Of a stretch of 46,208 nt of DNA, positions 6,357 through 14,925 are shown piece after piece. Positions within the stretch are counted from its first letter, which is position 1. Every line of letters begins with the position of its first letter. The translations under genes were made by a program, and so were the position numbers. Origin of the DNA: Candidatus Levyibacteriota bacterium (GTDB lineage: Bacteria; Patescibacteriota; Microgenomatia; Levybacterales; UBA12049). Where the stretch lies: positions 65,898-112,105 of the forward strand of contig JAUSEW010000021.1 in the NCBI GenBank assembly GCA_030651475.1, in the 5' to 3' direction. Below the pieces are notes generated by a model. That model worked only from the letters and a program-made list of their open reading frames with translations. It ran no database searches and was not told the DNA's origin.

Positions 6357-7556
6357 ATGATCAAAATGCAAAATTCTAAATTTAACTTTAAAATTATTGA
6401 AAAAGACAACAAGACAATGGCGAGAGCGGGGAGAATTACTACTTTCCATGGAATTGTTAATACTCCTGCATTTACTCCGGTTGGCACAAAAGCAACGGTC
6501 AAAGGGATGACACCCCTTGATTTAAAAGAAATAGGAGCAGAAATTCTTTTCGGCAATACTTATCATTTGCATCTTCGCCCAGGAGAAGATACCGTGAGAA
6601 GCTTTGGAGGGCTAGGAAAATTTATGGGATGGGATGGTCAGACAATTACAGACAGCGGTGGGTTTCAAGTTTTTTCTTTGGGACAAAAGAAAATCAAAAT
6701 TACAGAAGATGAAGAAGAAACAGAAGCCAAACTTGTAAATATAAAAGAAGATGGGGTGGAGTTTAGATCTCATATTGATGGCTCGCTTCATACTTTTACT
6801 CCTGAAAAATCTATAGAAATTCAGAAAAAATTGGGAGCGGACATAATGCTTGCTTTTGACGAATGCGCTCCTTATCCTTCAGCCAAAGAGTACGCCAGAG
6901 CGGCAATGGAGAGAACCCATAATTGGGCGGTTCGAAGTTTGAAAGCCTTTAAAAGTAAAGATTATTATTCTTGGCAGCAGGCGTTATATGGTATCGTCCA
7001 AGGCGGAATTTATAAAGATTTAAGGGTCGAATCTGCCAAGTTTATTTCAAATTTACCTTTTGACGGTATTGCTATTGGCGGAGTATCGGTTGGAGAAAGT
7101 AAAAAGGAAATGCGAGATGTTTTGGATTGGGTTTCTCCATTTTTGCCCGAGAATAAACCTCGTCATCTTTTGGGTATCGGTGAGGTAGATGATATTTTTG
7201 AGGCTATAGAAAGAGGAATTGATACTTTTGATTGCGTAATCCCAACCCGTTTTGGCAGATATGGAATGGTTTTTATTTCAGCTCCCGAAGGAAATCTAAA
7301 GAATAAATTTAGAATTGACATCAAAAAGTCGGTTTTCGCCAAAGACAAAGGACCGTTGGACAAAAACTGCAATTGCTATGCTTGTCAAAATTTTACCCGC
7401 GGGTACATTAACCATCTTTTCAGATCTTCAGAGCTTCTAGCATATCGTCTCGCCAGCTATCACAATTTATATTTCATAGTAAATCTGGTTAAGAAAATAA
7501 GAGAGGCGATTTTGGAAGGAAGATTTTTAGAGATGAAGAAGAAGTGGATAGGGTAA
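6357..7556 (+). CDS. tgt: Queuine/preQ1 tRNA-guanine transglycosylase
   Basis: This 399-residue enzyme exchanges guanine-34 of GUN anticodon tRNAs for a queuosine precursor. Seen are GTKATVKGMTP, LFGNTYHLHLRPG, the catalytic DSGGFQVFSLG, VQGGIYKDLR and IGGVSVGE. A second Asp lies in FDCVIPTR, and the zinc ligands are in CNCYACQNFTRGYINHL. The start at 6357 or 6366 is uncertain; the family usually begins a few residues before FNFKII. No other queuosine gene is visible, so the precursor may be salvaged. Confidence 0.95.
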   Translation: MIKMQNSKFNFKIIEKDNKTMARAGRITTFHGIVNTPAFTPVGTKATVKGMTPLDLKEIGAEILFGNTYHLHLRPGEDTVRSFGGLGKFMGWDGQTITDSGGFQVFSLGQKKIKITEDEEETEAKLVNIKEDGVEFRSHIDGSLHTFTPEKSIEIQKKLGADIMLAFDECAPYPSAKEYARAAMERTHNWAVRSLKAFKSKDYYSWQQALYGIVQGGIYKDLRVESAKFISNLPFDGIAIGGVSVGESKKEMRDVLDWVSPFLPENKPRHLLGIGEVDDIFEAIERGIDTFDCVIPTRFGRYGMVFISAPEGNLKNKFRIDIKKSVFAKDKGPLDKNCNCYACQNFTRGYINHLFRSSELLAYRLASYHNLYFIVNLVKKIREAILEGRFLEMKKKWIG

Positions 7557-7580
7557 TCTTTTTGCTCTGCTTTTTACCGC

Positions 7581-7609
7581 TTGACAAGAAGGTTTAGTAT
7601 CAGTATACT
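7581..7609 (+). promoter_or_regulatory. Consensus promoter of the TrpR-like gene
   Basis: TTGACA (7581-7586), a 17-nt spacer and TATACT (7604-7609). The expected start is 7616, an ATG. Confidence 0.78.
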
Positions 7610-7615
7610 AGTATG

Positions 7616-7900
7616 ATGAAGTTGAGATATCTATTTGGAGAAAGAGATAATATGAATAAAAATCTTGAGGAATTTATAAATGTACTTTTGAAAGTGCGGG
7701 AAAAAGGAAAGATGTACGATTTCCTGCAGGGAATTCTGACACCTAAAGAACTATTAGAGCTGTCTAATAGATTGCAAATTGTCAAAATGCTAAAGCGTGG
7801 TGTTTCTCATCATGATATTGCAGGGAAATTACATGTTGGAGTAGCAACAGTAACGAGGGGATCCCGTGAAATTCAGAAAGGCAGCTTTCAATATGTATAA
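7616..7900 (+). CDS. TrpR/YerC-family transcriptional regulator
   Basis: A protein of about 94 residues. YDFLQGILTPKELLELSNRLQIVKMLKRGVSHHDIAGKLHVGVATVTRGSRE matches the TrpR/YerC helix-turn-helix family: an all-helical protein with the recognition helix in VGVATVTRGSR. Members bind tryptophan or act as uncharacterised repressors (YerC). The start is placed at 7616 because the promoter predicts transcription from that A; ATGs at 7613 and 7652 are alternatives. It precedes a possible attenuator and an operon that ends with trpS, so a link to tryptophan is tempting but unproved. Confidence 0.75.
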   Translation: MKLRYLFGERDNMNKNLEEFINVLLKVREKGKMYDFLQGILTPKELLELSNRLQIVKMLKRGVSHHDIAGKLHVGVATVTRGSREIQKGSFQYV

Positions 7901-7937
7901 TATTAAAAATAGCGAATCAGTAAATAGTTCATGGGTA

Positions 7938-8000
7938 AAACCTTTTATCTAGGAGGTTTGTTTTCGTGTCAATGCAACAACCTCCGAAAGGAGGTTTTTT
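7938..8000 (+). promoter_or_regulatory. Candidate attenuator with alternative hairpins and a rho-independent terminator
   Basis: Three overlapping pairings are possible. Hairpin A: AAACCT (7938-7943) with AGGTTT (7954-7959). Hairpin B: GGAGGTTTGTT (7952-7962) with CAACAACCTCC (7975-7985), enclosing an SD-like AGGAGG and a GTG at 7966. Hairpin C: AACCTCC-GAAA-GGAGGTT (7979-7996) followed by T's to 8000, a textbook terminator. B and C share CCTCC, so they exclude each other. No promoter is seen between C and the next gene, so the trpS operon seems to depend on read-through. Confidence 0.55.
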
Positions 8001-8028
8001 ATTGGAAAAAATAAAAAAGGGTGTAAAT

Positions 8029-8385
8029 ATGAGTAAAGAATTGGATTTCATAAGATCAGCGCATGAGTTGATAGTTGCACAACAGCCTTTTGTGGAGAAT
8101 GGAGTAGGGCACAAAACAATTATTGGTTTTAACAGAAAAGGAGATGGTTCAGAAAGAGGAGTATATACGTATCATGAGATAACAGATAGTGAAGGAACAA
8201 AGCAAATTTTAGTTCAAGACACTATGCTGCCCTGTCCCGTAAGAGGTGTAATAATCAAAGACGGAAAAATTATTGATTCGGTTGGTTTTGATGGCCTACC
8301 GCCAGAAAAACTAATGGAAGGAGCAAGAGCGCTATTTAGCGCATTTGGCGGTTGTGATAAATATGGGAGCGTAAATAAAATATGA
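8029..8385 (+). CDS. Unknown protein heading the trpS operon
   Basis: A 118-residue protein beginning MSKELDFIRSAHELIVAQQP, with no membrane segment and no family I recognise. Visible features are a mixed alpha/beta pattern and a C-terminal GGCDKYGSV. The frame is open upstream to a GTG at 7966 preceded by AGGAGG at nine bases. Using that start would add 21 residues, translated through the terminator hairpin. The ATG at 8029 has only a weak GGGTG upstream. The stop overlaps the nucleoside hydrolase ATG by 4 bp, so the two are translated together. Confidence 0.65.
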   Translation: MSKELDFIRSAHELIVAQQPFVENGVGHKTIIGFNRKGDGSERGVYTYHEITDSEGTKQILVQDTMLPCPVRGVIIKDGKIIDSVGFDGLPPEKLMEGARALFSAFGGCDKYGSVNKI

Positions 8386-9296
8386 AAAATATTATTATTG
8401 ATACTGATGCGGGGCACGATGATGCGTTGGCTATTCTTTTACTGATTAAATCGAGAGCTTTTAATATAAAAGCAATTACTACGGTTGCGGGTAATTCGAC
8501 GTTGGAAAATGTTACGAGGAATGCATTTTTCATTAGGGATTTTGCGGCTAGGACTGATATTCCTATTTATTCGGGTTATGAAAAGCCATTAAAGAGAGAA
8601 CTTGTTTTGGCGGTGGTGCACGGAGCAAGTGGTTTGGATGGAATGAATTTAGCAAACATACAATATAAGCTAACCCATGATGCAGATAAACAACTCATAC
8701 GTTTAATAAAGGAAAATCCAAACAAAATATCTTTGTTGACAATAGGACCGCTAACTAATATAGCGAGAGCGTTTCTTAAAGAGCCAAAACTTCCCGGTCT
8801 ATTAAAGCAAATTGTGATTATGGGAGGAGCAATTGATTGTTGCGGCAATAAAAATAGAGTTGCTGAATTTAATATATTTGTTGATCCTGAAGCAGCAGAT
8901 ATTGTGTTTAGAGCAAAGGTTCCTAAAGTCCTAATTCCAATAGATGTCTGTAGTGATATGCCGTTATTTCTTTCTGATTTTGAAAAGCTTCATGGATCGG
9001 AATTATACGCTCTAATTATGAAAATGATGAGGGAATTCATAAAAGGAATAGAAGCGTATGAAGGGACAAAAGGAGCTTTGGTATATGATGCGATTGCCGC
9101 ATATTATCTTTTAAATCCAAAAGCATTTGTTCTTAAGCCAATGGATATCGTAATAGAGACAAAAGGAGAATATACGCGGGGAATGACCGTTGTGGAAAAG
9201 AGAATTGCTGCAAAAAAGATGCATAACGCAGAAGTAGCAGTAAAAGTTAATAGAGAAAAGTTTGTGAGCGATTTGATTAAGATGCTAAGGAAGTAG
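8382..9296 (+). CDS. Inosine-uridine preferring nucleoside hydrolase family protein
   Basis: A 304-residue protein. Near the N-terminus IIIDTDAGHDDALA holds the calcium-binding Asp cluster of the IUNH family. TIGPLTNIA and FNIFVDPEAA are the other two signatures. The enzymes hydrolyse ribonucleosides to base and ribose. In most members a catalytic His stands in a 'HDP' motif; here the sequence is VYDAIAAYY, so His is replaced by Tyr while the metal-binding Asp is kept. This may change leaving-group activation or substrate range. It is translationally coupled to the genes before and after. Confidence 0.9.
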   Translation: MKNIIIDTDAGHDDALAILLLIKSRAFNIKAITTVAGNSTLENVTRNAFFIRDFAARTDIPIYSGYEKPLKRELVLAVVHGASGLDGMNLANIQYKLTHDADKQLIRLIKENPNKISLLTIGPLTNIARAFLKEPKLPGLLKQIVIMGGAIDCCGNKNRVAEFNIFVDPEAADIVFRAKVPKVLIPIDVCSDMPLFLSDFEKLHGSELYALIMKMMREFIKGIEAYEGTKGALVYDAIAAYYLLNPKAFVLKPMDIVIETKGEYTRGMTVVEKRIAAKKMHNAEVAVKVNREKFVSDLIKMLRK

Positions 9297-9299
9297 TTT

Positions 9300-9725
9300 A
9301 TGAAAAAGTATGACGTTTTATTTATTTGTGAAGCCAATGTCGGAAGAAGCCAAATGGCAGAAGGCTACTACAACGCATTTACTGGGGGCAAAAATGCAAT
9401 AAGTGCCAGCATAAGAGATTATATCGAAAAGTATAATGGTAGGTCAGCTCCCCACATTATTGCAATTATGCATGAAGATGGGATTGATATCTCAAAACAA
9501 CGAATAAAAGTTCTTAAAAGAGAAATGATTGATCAAGTGAAGAGAATTATTATCTTATGCAATAAGAATATATGTCCGGTTTACCTTTTAAGTTTGTCAA
9601 AAACTAAAAGTATGTACATTCCTGATCTTTATAACATATCTTTACAAGAGGTAAGAAAGACACGGGACGCTATAAAAAAACTCGTAAAAAAACTTTTAGC
9701 AGAACGTGATAAAATAATAATATGA
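9300..9725 (+). CDS. Low-molecular-weight phosphotyrosine phosphatase / ArsC-like protein
   Basis: A 141-residue protein. LFICEANVGRSQMAEGYYN contains the C(X)5R-S phosphate-binding loop right after the first strand, as in LMW protein tyrosine phosphatases and thioredoxin-type arsenate reductases. A later YIPDLYN may hold the general-acid Asp. The additional Cys residues needed for arsenate reduction are not clearly placed, so phosphatase activity is more likely. It starts 3 nt after the hydrolase and overlaps trpS by 4 bp, an odd partner for a tRNA synthetase. Confidence 0.78.
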   Translation: MKKYDVLFICEANVGRSQMAEGYYNAFTGGKNAISASIRDYIEKYNGRSAPHIIAIMHEDGIDISKQRIKVLKREMIDQVKRIIILCNKNICPVYLLSLSKTKSMYIPDLYNISLQEVRKTRDAIKKLVKKLLAERDKIII

Positions 9726-10723
9726 AAAGAGTGTATTCGGGAATTAGGGCAACTGGGAGATTGCATTTAGGGAATTATTTTGGTGCGGTTAAGGGTATGC
9801 TTGCATTGCAAGATACTTACGACTGCATATTTTCCGTGGTAGATTTGCATGCTATCACTACGCCATACGCACCTTCGTCACTCCAGAATTCAGTGAGGGA
9901 GATAATAATTGATTTTCTTGCGGCAGGCTTGGATCCGAAAAAATGCCATTTGGAAATTCAGTCAAAAATTCCCCAGCATACAGAACTTGCTTATTTGCTG
10001 TCGACTATCTACCCGGTTTCCCGTTTGGAGGATTTGCCAACATACAAAGACAAGAAAGCCCAATACCCAAAATATGTAAATATGGGGCTTTTGTACTATC
10101 CGGTTCTTATGGCAGCAGATGTTTTGCTTTACAAAGGAGAATTGGTGCCAGTTGGAATAGACCAGGAGCCTCATTTAGAAGTAATGCGGGAAATTGCCAG
10201 AAAGTTTAATTCAATGTTCGGTCATCCTTCGACAGGCTCAGGATCTTCGACGTTTCCCGAACCGCAAAGATTTAAGACAGAAGGGGAATATGTGCCTTCT
10301 TTAACAGGGAAAGGGAAAATGAGCAAAACAGTTGACGGAAGTTATATCAATTTAACAGACGATTTAGCGGTAATTAAGAAGAAATTAGCCGCTGTCCCAA
10401 CAGATAGCGGAACAATTGGAGGAGATTTGCCAAAAGAAGGCGGAGTAGCGAGTCTTTTTGTAATGATGAAATTATTCAAACAGGAAAATGAATACCGAAA
10501 ATTTGAAAACGATTATAAAAATAAAACAATTAGGTATTCTGAATTAAAAGAAGTGTTAACGCAGGGGGTTTATAAAGAATTAAAGCCCTTTCAAGAGAAG
10601 AGGAAAACTTTATTGGATAATCCAAGTTTGGTAGATTCGATTATTGCAGACGGACAAAAAGAGTGTATGGAAATGGCAGAAGAAACTATGAAAGAGGTAA
10701 GGCAAAAAATGGGTTTTGCGTAG
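9722..10723 (+). CDS. trpS: Tryptophan-tRNA ligase
   Basis: This 333-residue class I synthetase charges tRNA-Trp. SGIRATGRLHLGNYFGAV holds the HIGH-equivalent, and GKGKMSKTVDGSYI the KMSKS loop. Around residues 168-185 the sequence HPSTGSGSSTF is encoded by a CCTTCGACAGGCTCAGG repeat, an insertion the family does not usually have. It is the last gene of the operon. Confidence 0.95.
   Translation: MKRVYSGIRATGRLHLGNYFGAVKGMLALQDTYDCIFSVVDLHAITTPYAPSSLQNSVREIIIDFLAAGLDPKKCHLEIQSKIPQHTELAYLLSTIYPVSRLEDLPTYKDKKAQYPKYVNMGLLYYPVLMAADVLLYKGELVPVGIDQEPHLEVMREIARKFNSMFGHPSTGSGSSTFPEPQRFKTEGEYVPSLTGKGKMSKTVDGSYINLTDDLAVIKKKLAAVPTDSGTIGGDLPKEGGVASLFVMMKLFKQENEYRKFENDYKNKTIRYSELKEVLTQGVYKELKPFQEKRKTLLDNPSLVDSIIADGQKECMEMAEETMKEVRQKMGFA
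10226..10242 (+). repeat. CTTCGAC-family repeat inside trpS
   Basis: CCTTCGACAGGCTCAGG, read in frame as PSTGSG. Related copies are at 19270-19289 (recF end) and 26141-26158 (EndoQ end). Confidence 0.7.
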
Positions 10724-10740
10724 TAAAAACGATTATTCTA

Positions 10741-10749
10741 TGATATACT
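10741..10749 (+). promoter_or_regulatory. Extended -10 promoter of ftsH
   Basis: TGA followed by TATACT (10744-10749). The expected start is about 4 nt before the ATG at 10760. Confidence 0.55.
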
Positions 10750-10759
10750 GTGTCCAATT

Positions 10760-12631
10760 ATGCCCGCAAACGGTAAAAACAACAAAAACAATAAGAAACA
10801 TCGGATTGTAAGAGTCAAAGTTAATCTTTCGTGGAAAAATCTTTTCCTCTATGGGTTCTTAGCTTTATTTCTAGTTTTTATCTTCATGGGCTTTGCCCAG
10901 CAAAGTATTACACCCACCCAAACAGTTCCGCTATCCAAGGTAATATCGGATGTAAAAGAAGGCAAAGTTTCCGAAATTTCCATTTCAGACAACAAGCTTA
11001 CTGTTACGTCTTCCGGAAAAGCTCTGGAGAGTTTTAAAGAACCCGGTTCTAATATGTACCAGTTATTTAAAGATTCAGGAGTTTCTCAAGATGCAATTAA
11101 TAAAACAAAAGTCGTTATAAAAGATCAAGCAGGTCTTAACAGTTGGATAAATATCCTATCTTCAATTTTACCGATTATCTTGATGGTCGCATTTTTTTAC
11201 TTTATTTTTCGTCAGGCAAGAGGAGCGCAGGAAAATATTTTCTCTTTCGGACAATCAAGAGCAAAACTTTTCAGTAAAGATACTCCGGGAATTACTTTTG
11301 CAGATGTTGCGGGAGTAGATGAGGCCAAACAAGAATTAACGGAAATCGTAGATTTTCTTAAAAACCCTGCCAAATATAAAGCAATGGGCGCTCGTACTCC
11401 AAAGGGAGCCTTGATGATTGGACCATCCGGTACGGGAAAAACCTTGCTTGCTCGAGCAACAGCGGGTGAAGCAAATGTTCCATTTTTTTCTATGGCAGGC
11501 TCGGAATTTATGGAAATGTTAGTGGGAGTTGGAGCATCCAGAGTTCGGGATCTTTTTTCAACAGCCAAAAAAGCACAGCCCGCGATTATTTTCATAGACG
11601 AAATAGACGCAATTGGGAGACAAAGAGGGATAGGAGGAGTTATGGGCGGACATGACGAAAGAGAGCAGACTCTTAATCAAATTTTGGTTGAGATGGATGG
11701 GTTTTCTCGAACAGAGCAGCTAGTTGTTATCGCGGCTACAAACAGACCTGATGTTTTGGATCCGGCGCTTGTCAGACCCGGACGTTTTGATCGAAGAGTG
11801 ATATTGGATATGCCTGATGTTGTGGGAAGAAAAGCCATTTTGGCAATCCACGCCAAAGGAAAACCGTTTGTAAAAGAAGTTGATTGGGAAAAAATTGCCA
11901 AAAGAACAGTTGGGTTTTCCGGCGCGGATTTGGAAAATATGTTAAACGAATCGGCAATTCTAGCTGCCAGACTTTCCAAAAAAGCAATAGACATGAAAGA
12001 CCTGGAAGAAGCTGCAACTAAAGTAAAGCTAGGTCCTGAAAAAAAGAGACTGCAGTCGGAAGAGGATAAGAAAATGACAGCGTATCATGAAGCAGGACAT
12101 GCAATTGTATCTTGGCATATGCCGCATATGGATCCTGTGCATAGAATATCCATTGTAAGCCGCGGTCTTTCTTTGGGTCACACTATGATGGAGCCAACAG
12201 AACATATTCATGAAACGAAAACAAGACTTTTGGAACAAGTCGTGGTGATGCTTGGAGGAAGAGCTGCGGAAAATTTGATATTTAAGGAAATGACAACCGG
12301 CGCAGCGGATGATATTGCCAAAGCAACAGAAATAGCAAGAGCAATAGTGGTCGAGTACGGAATGAGCGATTTAGGTCCTATTAATCTGGATGGGGAACGC
12401 CGTAATTTTTATGAGCAAAGCAATGTTTCGCCTTCGATGGCAGCCAAAATTGACCAGGAAATAAAAAAGATTACCGATGAAGCATATAAGCAGGCAACGG
12501 AGATTTTGTTAAAACAAAGAAAGAGATTGGATCTTCTGGCGGAAGAGTTATTGAAAAAAGAAACAATTGAAGGAGAAGAATTCGTCAGACTAACCGGCCC
12601 CAAAAAACTCCCGGTTATATCTAAAACGTAA
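10760..12631 (+). CDS. ftsH: ATP-dependent zinc metalloprotease FtsH
   Basis: This 623-residue membrane AAA+ protease has a basic N-terminal tip, a first membrane helix (about residues 28-47), a small outside domain and a second helix (about 130-150). The AAA domain has Walker A GPSGTGKT (the family usually has GPPGTGKT), Walker [13 protein letters not shown], and the [24 protein letters not shown]. The peptidase has HEAGH and the downstream Asp in TTGAADDI. It degrades misassembled membrane proteins and regulators. It is transcribed alone from its own promoter. Confidence 0.97.
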   Translation: MPANGKNNKNNKKHRIVRVKVNLSWKNLFLYGFLALFLVFIFMGFAQQSITPTQTVPLSKVISDVKEGKVSEISISDNKLTVTSSGKALESFKEPGSNMYQLFKDSGVSQDAINKTKVVIKDQAGLNSWINILSSILPIILMVAFFYFIFRQARGAQENIFSFGQSRAKLFSKDTPGITFADVAGVDEAKQELTEIVDFLKNPAKYKAMGARTPKGALMIGPSGTGKTLLARATAGEANVPFFSMAGSEFMEMLVGVGASRVRDLFSTAKKAQPAIIFIDEIDAIGRQRGIGGVMGGHDEREQTLNQILVEMDGFSRTEQLVVIAATNRPDVLDPALVRPGRFDRRVILDMPDVVGRKAILAIHAKGKPFVKEVDWEKIAKRTVGFSGADLENMLNESAILAARLSKKAIDMKDLEEAATKVKLGPEKKRLQSEEDKKMTAYHEAGHAIVSWHMPHMDPVHRISIVSRGLSLGHTMMEPTEHIHETKTRLLEQVVVMLGGRAAENLIFKEMTTGAADDIAKATEIARAIVVEYGMSDLGPINLDGERRNFYEQSNVSPSMAAKIDQEIKKITDEAYKQATEILLKQRKRLDLLAEELLKKETIEGEEFVRLTGPKKLPVISKT

Positions 12632-12633
12632 TT

Positions 12634-13917
12634 TTATTTCTTCAACACAGTTTTCAAAAGCGTATTGGTTGGAGACTCTTCGGAGACATCCGCATAGAAA
12701 ACAAAAAATCCTTTCGTTGATTCTCCTAGCGTTTGAAGCGCTTTTGCTCTGTATGGATCAAATTCTGAAAATGACAATATCCTTCCATTTTTACCCACGA
12801 CATTATAAGAAATTCCGGAATCAAATCCTCTGCATTTTTTTATTCCTACAACTGCTACGTTAGAATTTCGTTGTAATTGTTTTGCTCTAGCTATTGCTTC
12901 TTCCTGTGTATCCAATTTTTCAAAAAGAGGAAGCCAATTCACGAGACTGAAAAAAGCAGACTCCGCTACTAGCATGTCAGGAAAATACTTTCCGCATATA
13001 ATCTCAAGAAGATCATGATCAGTCATTTGTCTTAAGAGGGAAGGGGTAAGCTTTGAAGTATCATCTTTTGAATAAAGAGGTTCTAAAAGTTTTGCTATAA
13101 AGAGATCTCGTCCTTGATTTATTGGATGGAGATAAAATTCTCTATGAAGGGTTGCTCGCAAAAGCAAAAACGCATAAAGCATATTTGGGTCATTGAAAAA
13201 AACCTTACCCTTTTTTTGATCAACTCCAACGTCTCTATAGATATTTCCAATCTTAGGATAAAAGGAAATGATATTGCTTATGCTTGTTAGTAATGGATTT
13301 GATTCTATTTCCTCTGGTTTTATTGGGCCTATTACATTATAAAGATCCTTCATGACGTAGGTAATTCTGTCTGCGATATCCAAGACCTCGCCTAAAGGAC
13401 CCTGATTTTTTATAATTCTATCTAAAGTTTCTTTGTCCGCGAATCTTCTAACGAAGTTTTTTCCTCTTGTATCTAAGGTTTCCCACCAGAAATCTTCTTC
13501 ATTGAGATTTTTTGGATCCAGTTGCTTGATGGCATCTCCAAGCGCAGGAGTTGCGATGTCATGAAAAAGTCCCGCGACAATACCGACATTAATTTGATCC
13601 AAAGAGGCTCCATTTTGACGAAGTATTTGTTCCGTCGTAAGAGCAACTACCAGGGAATGGTCAAATCTTGTGTGATGATGCTCAATATAGAAATTATCTT
13701 TCGGATCCCGCGGACCTATAAAAGACAAAAAGCTTAAAGCTTTAATGTTTCCAAGACGAAGTAAGGCTTTTGTGCTTCTTTGTGCCTCTTCATAGGTGCT
13801 TTGTTCTGGTACCCATCTTGAAAGATCAGAGTATGGTAAGAATTCAAATAACGAATCTTCAAATAGCTCTTGAAAGTTGGGAAGCGATGGTTGACGAATA
13901 GTTTCTTTTTCCATCAT
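12634..13917 (-). CDS. HD-domain phosphohydrolase (SAMHD1/dGTPase-like)
   Basis: A 427-residue protein. HHHTRFDHSLVVA followed by GLFHDIATPALGD gives the H...HD metal-binding order seen in dNTPase/SAMHD1-like HD proteins, which often read 'TRFEHSLGV ... LLHDIGH'. A later DIADRITYVMKD may add the final Asp. The frame is open to 13968, but a promoter (TTGCGT-17-TAAAAT at 13954-13926) predicts a start at 13919, so the tandem ATG at 13917/13914 is chosen. A nucleotide or nucleic-acid phosphoester substrate is inferred. Confidence 0.8.
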   Translation of the reverse strand: MMEKETIRQPSLPNFQELFEDSLFEFLPYSDLSRWVPEQSTYEEAQRSTKALLRLGNIKALSFLSFIGPRDPKDNFYIEHHHTRFDHSLVVALTTEQILRQNGASLDQINVGIVAGLFHDIATPALGDAIKQLDPKNLNEEDFWWETLDTRGKNFVRRFADKETLDRIIKNQGPLGEVLDIADRITYVMKDLYNVIGPIKPEEIESNPLLTSISNIISFYPKIGNIYRDVGVDQKKGKVFFNDPNMLYAFLLLRATLHREFYLHPINQGRDLFIAKLLEPLYSKDDTSKLTPSLLRQMTDHDLLEIICGKYFPDMLVAESAFFSLVNWLPLFEKLDTQEEAIARAKQLQRNSNVAVVGIKKCRGFDSGISYNVVGKNGRILSFSEFDPYRAKALQTLGESTKGFFVFYADVSEESPTNTLLKTVLKK

Positions 13918-13925
13918 GGCGAAAC

Positions 13926-13954
13926 ATTTTACAACATAAATCCCGATTACGCAA
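13926..13954 (-). promoter_or_regulatory. Promoter of the HD hydrolase gene
   Basis: Minus strand: TTGCGT (13954-13949), a 17-nt spacer and TAAAAT (13931-13926). The start is expected about two bases before ATG 13917. Confidence 0.6.
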
Positions 13955-13973
13955 CCTAAACGAGGCATTATGA

Positions 13974-13979
13974 TAGAAT
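13974..13979 (+). promoter_or_regulatory. -10 box before the 5'-3' exonuclease
   Basis: TAGAAT ends seven bases before ATG 13987, another leaderless layout. An overlapping TATGAT is at 13969-13974. No clear -35. Confidence 0.4.
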
Positions 13980-13986
13980 AAAGCTT

Positions 13987-14925
13987 ATGCAGAGACTTGT
14001 TTTAATAGATGGCAATGCGATTTTGCATCGGGGATTTCATGCGATGCCGCCATTTACCTCACCTGATGGAAGATTGGTGAATGCGGTTTATGGATTCTTC
14101 TCAATGTTTCTTAAAATTATTCAGGATTTTAAGCCTTCTTATTTAGTAGTTTGTTTTGACCGGCCCAAACCGACTTTTCGAAAACTTCTTTATGTCGGGT
14201 ATCAGGCAAAACGGCCCAAAATGTCAGATGATTTGGTTCCTCAAATTACGATAGTTCATGAAATTTTGGAAAAGGCGAAAATTGAGATTTTTGAAGTTGA
14301 CGGCTATGAAGCGGATGATTTAATCGGAACTCTTGCGACCAAAGCAGTTTCCGGCAAACTTGATGGGAAGCTTGAAGTGGTTATTGTTTCAGGAGATAGG
14401 GATATGCTGCAACTTATCAATCCCCAAGTAACAGCAGCAATGCCAATTACCGGAATTACCAATATGACTGTTTTTGACGAGCAGAAAACTGAAGAAAAAT
14501 ATCAGGTGAAACCTGCGCAGATAATTGATTACAAATCTTTAGTAGGGGATCCGTCGGATAATTATAGCGGAGTTCCGGGAATTGGTCCGAAAACAGCAGT
14601 AACTCTTTTGAGAGAATTCGGAAGTTTGGAAAATATCTATAAAAATCTTAACAAGATAGAAAAGAACAATCCAAATCTTGCGTTAAAACTTGCGCAAGGA
14701 GGAGAATCAGCAGGCCTTGCCAAAAAGTTGGCGACCATAGTTACTGATGCGCCGATAACTTTAGATATAGAAAAATGCAATATGTCACATTTTGATATGG
14801 CAGGAATTAAGGAAGAATTTGAGAAATTGAGTTTTAAAAGTTTGCTAAAAAGACTTGAGATTAAAAAACCTGATTCGCCAAAAGAAGACAAAGTAGAACA
14901 GCTCGGACTCTCTTTTAAATTATGA
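13987..14925 (+). CDS. Stand-alone 5'-3' exonuclease (PolA N-terminal/FEN-like)
   Basis: A 312-residue protein matching only the 5' nuclease part of DNA polymerase I. LVLIDGNAILHRGFHA has the first metal Asp, DGYEADDLIGTLA and VSGDRDMLQL hold the acidic cluster, and VPGIGPKTAVTLLREFG is the helix-hairpin-helix/H3TH. It removes RNA primers and flaps. No polymerase domain follows; the next gene is a glycosyltransferase overlapping by 4 bp. Confidence 0.9.
   Translation: MQRLVLIDGNAILHRGFHAMPPFTSPDGRLVNAVYGFFSMFLKIIQDFKPSYLVVCFDRPKPTFRKLLYVGYQAKRPKMSDDLVPQITIVHEILEKAKIEIFEVDGYEADDLIGTLATKAVSGKLDGKLEVVIVSGDRDMLQLINPQVTAAMPITGITNMTVFDEQKTEEKYQVKPAQIIDYKSLVGDPSDNYSGVPGIGPKTAVTLLREFGSLENIYKNLNKIEKNNPNLALKLAQGGESAGLAKKLATIVTDAPITLDIEKCNMSHFDMAGIKEEFEKLSFKSLLKRLEIKKPDSPKEDKVEQLGLSFKL

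Noticed and set aside
7938-8000. A T-box riboswitch upstream of the trpS operon
   Set aside because: The leader is far too short and lacks the T-box sequence and a Trp specifier; only an attenuator-like fold is supported.
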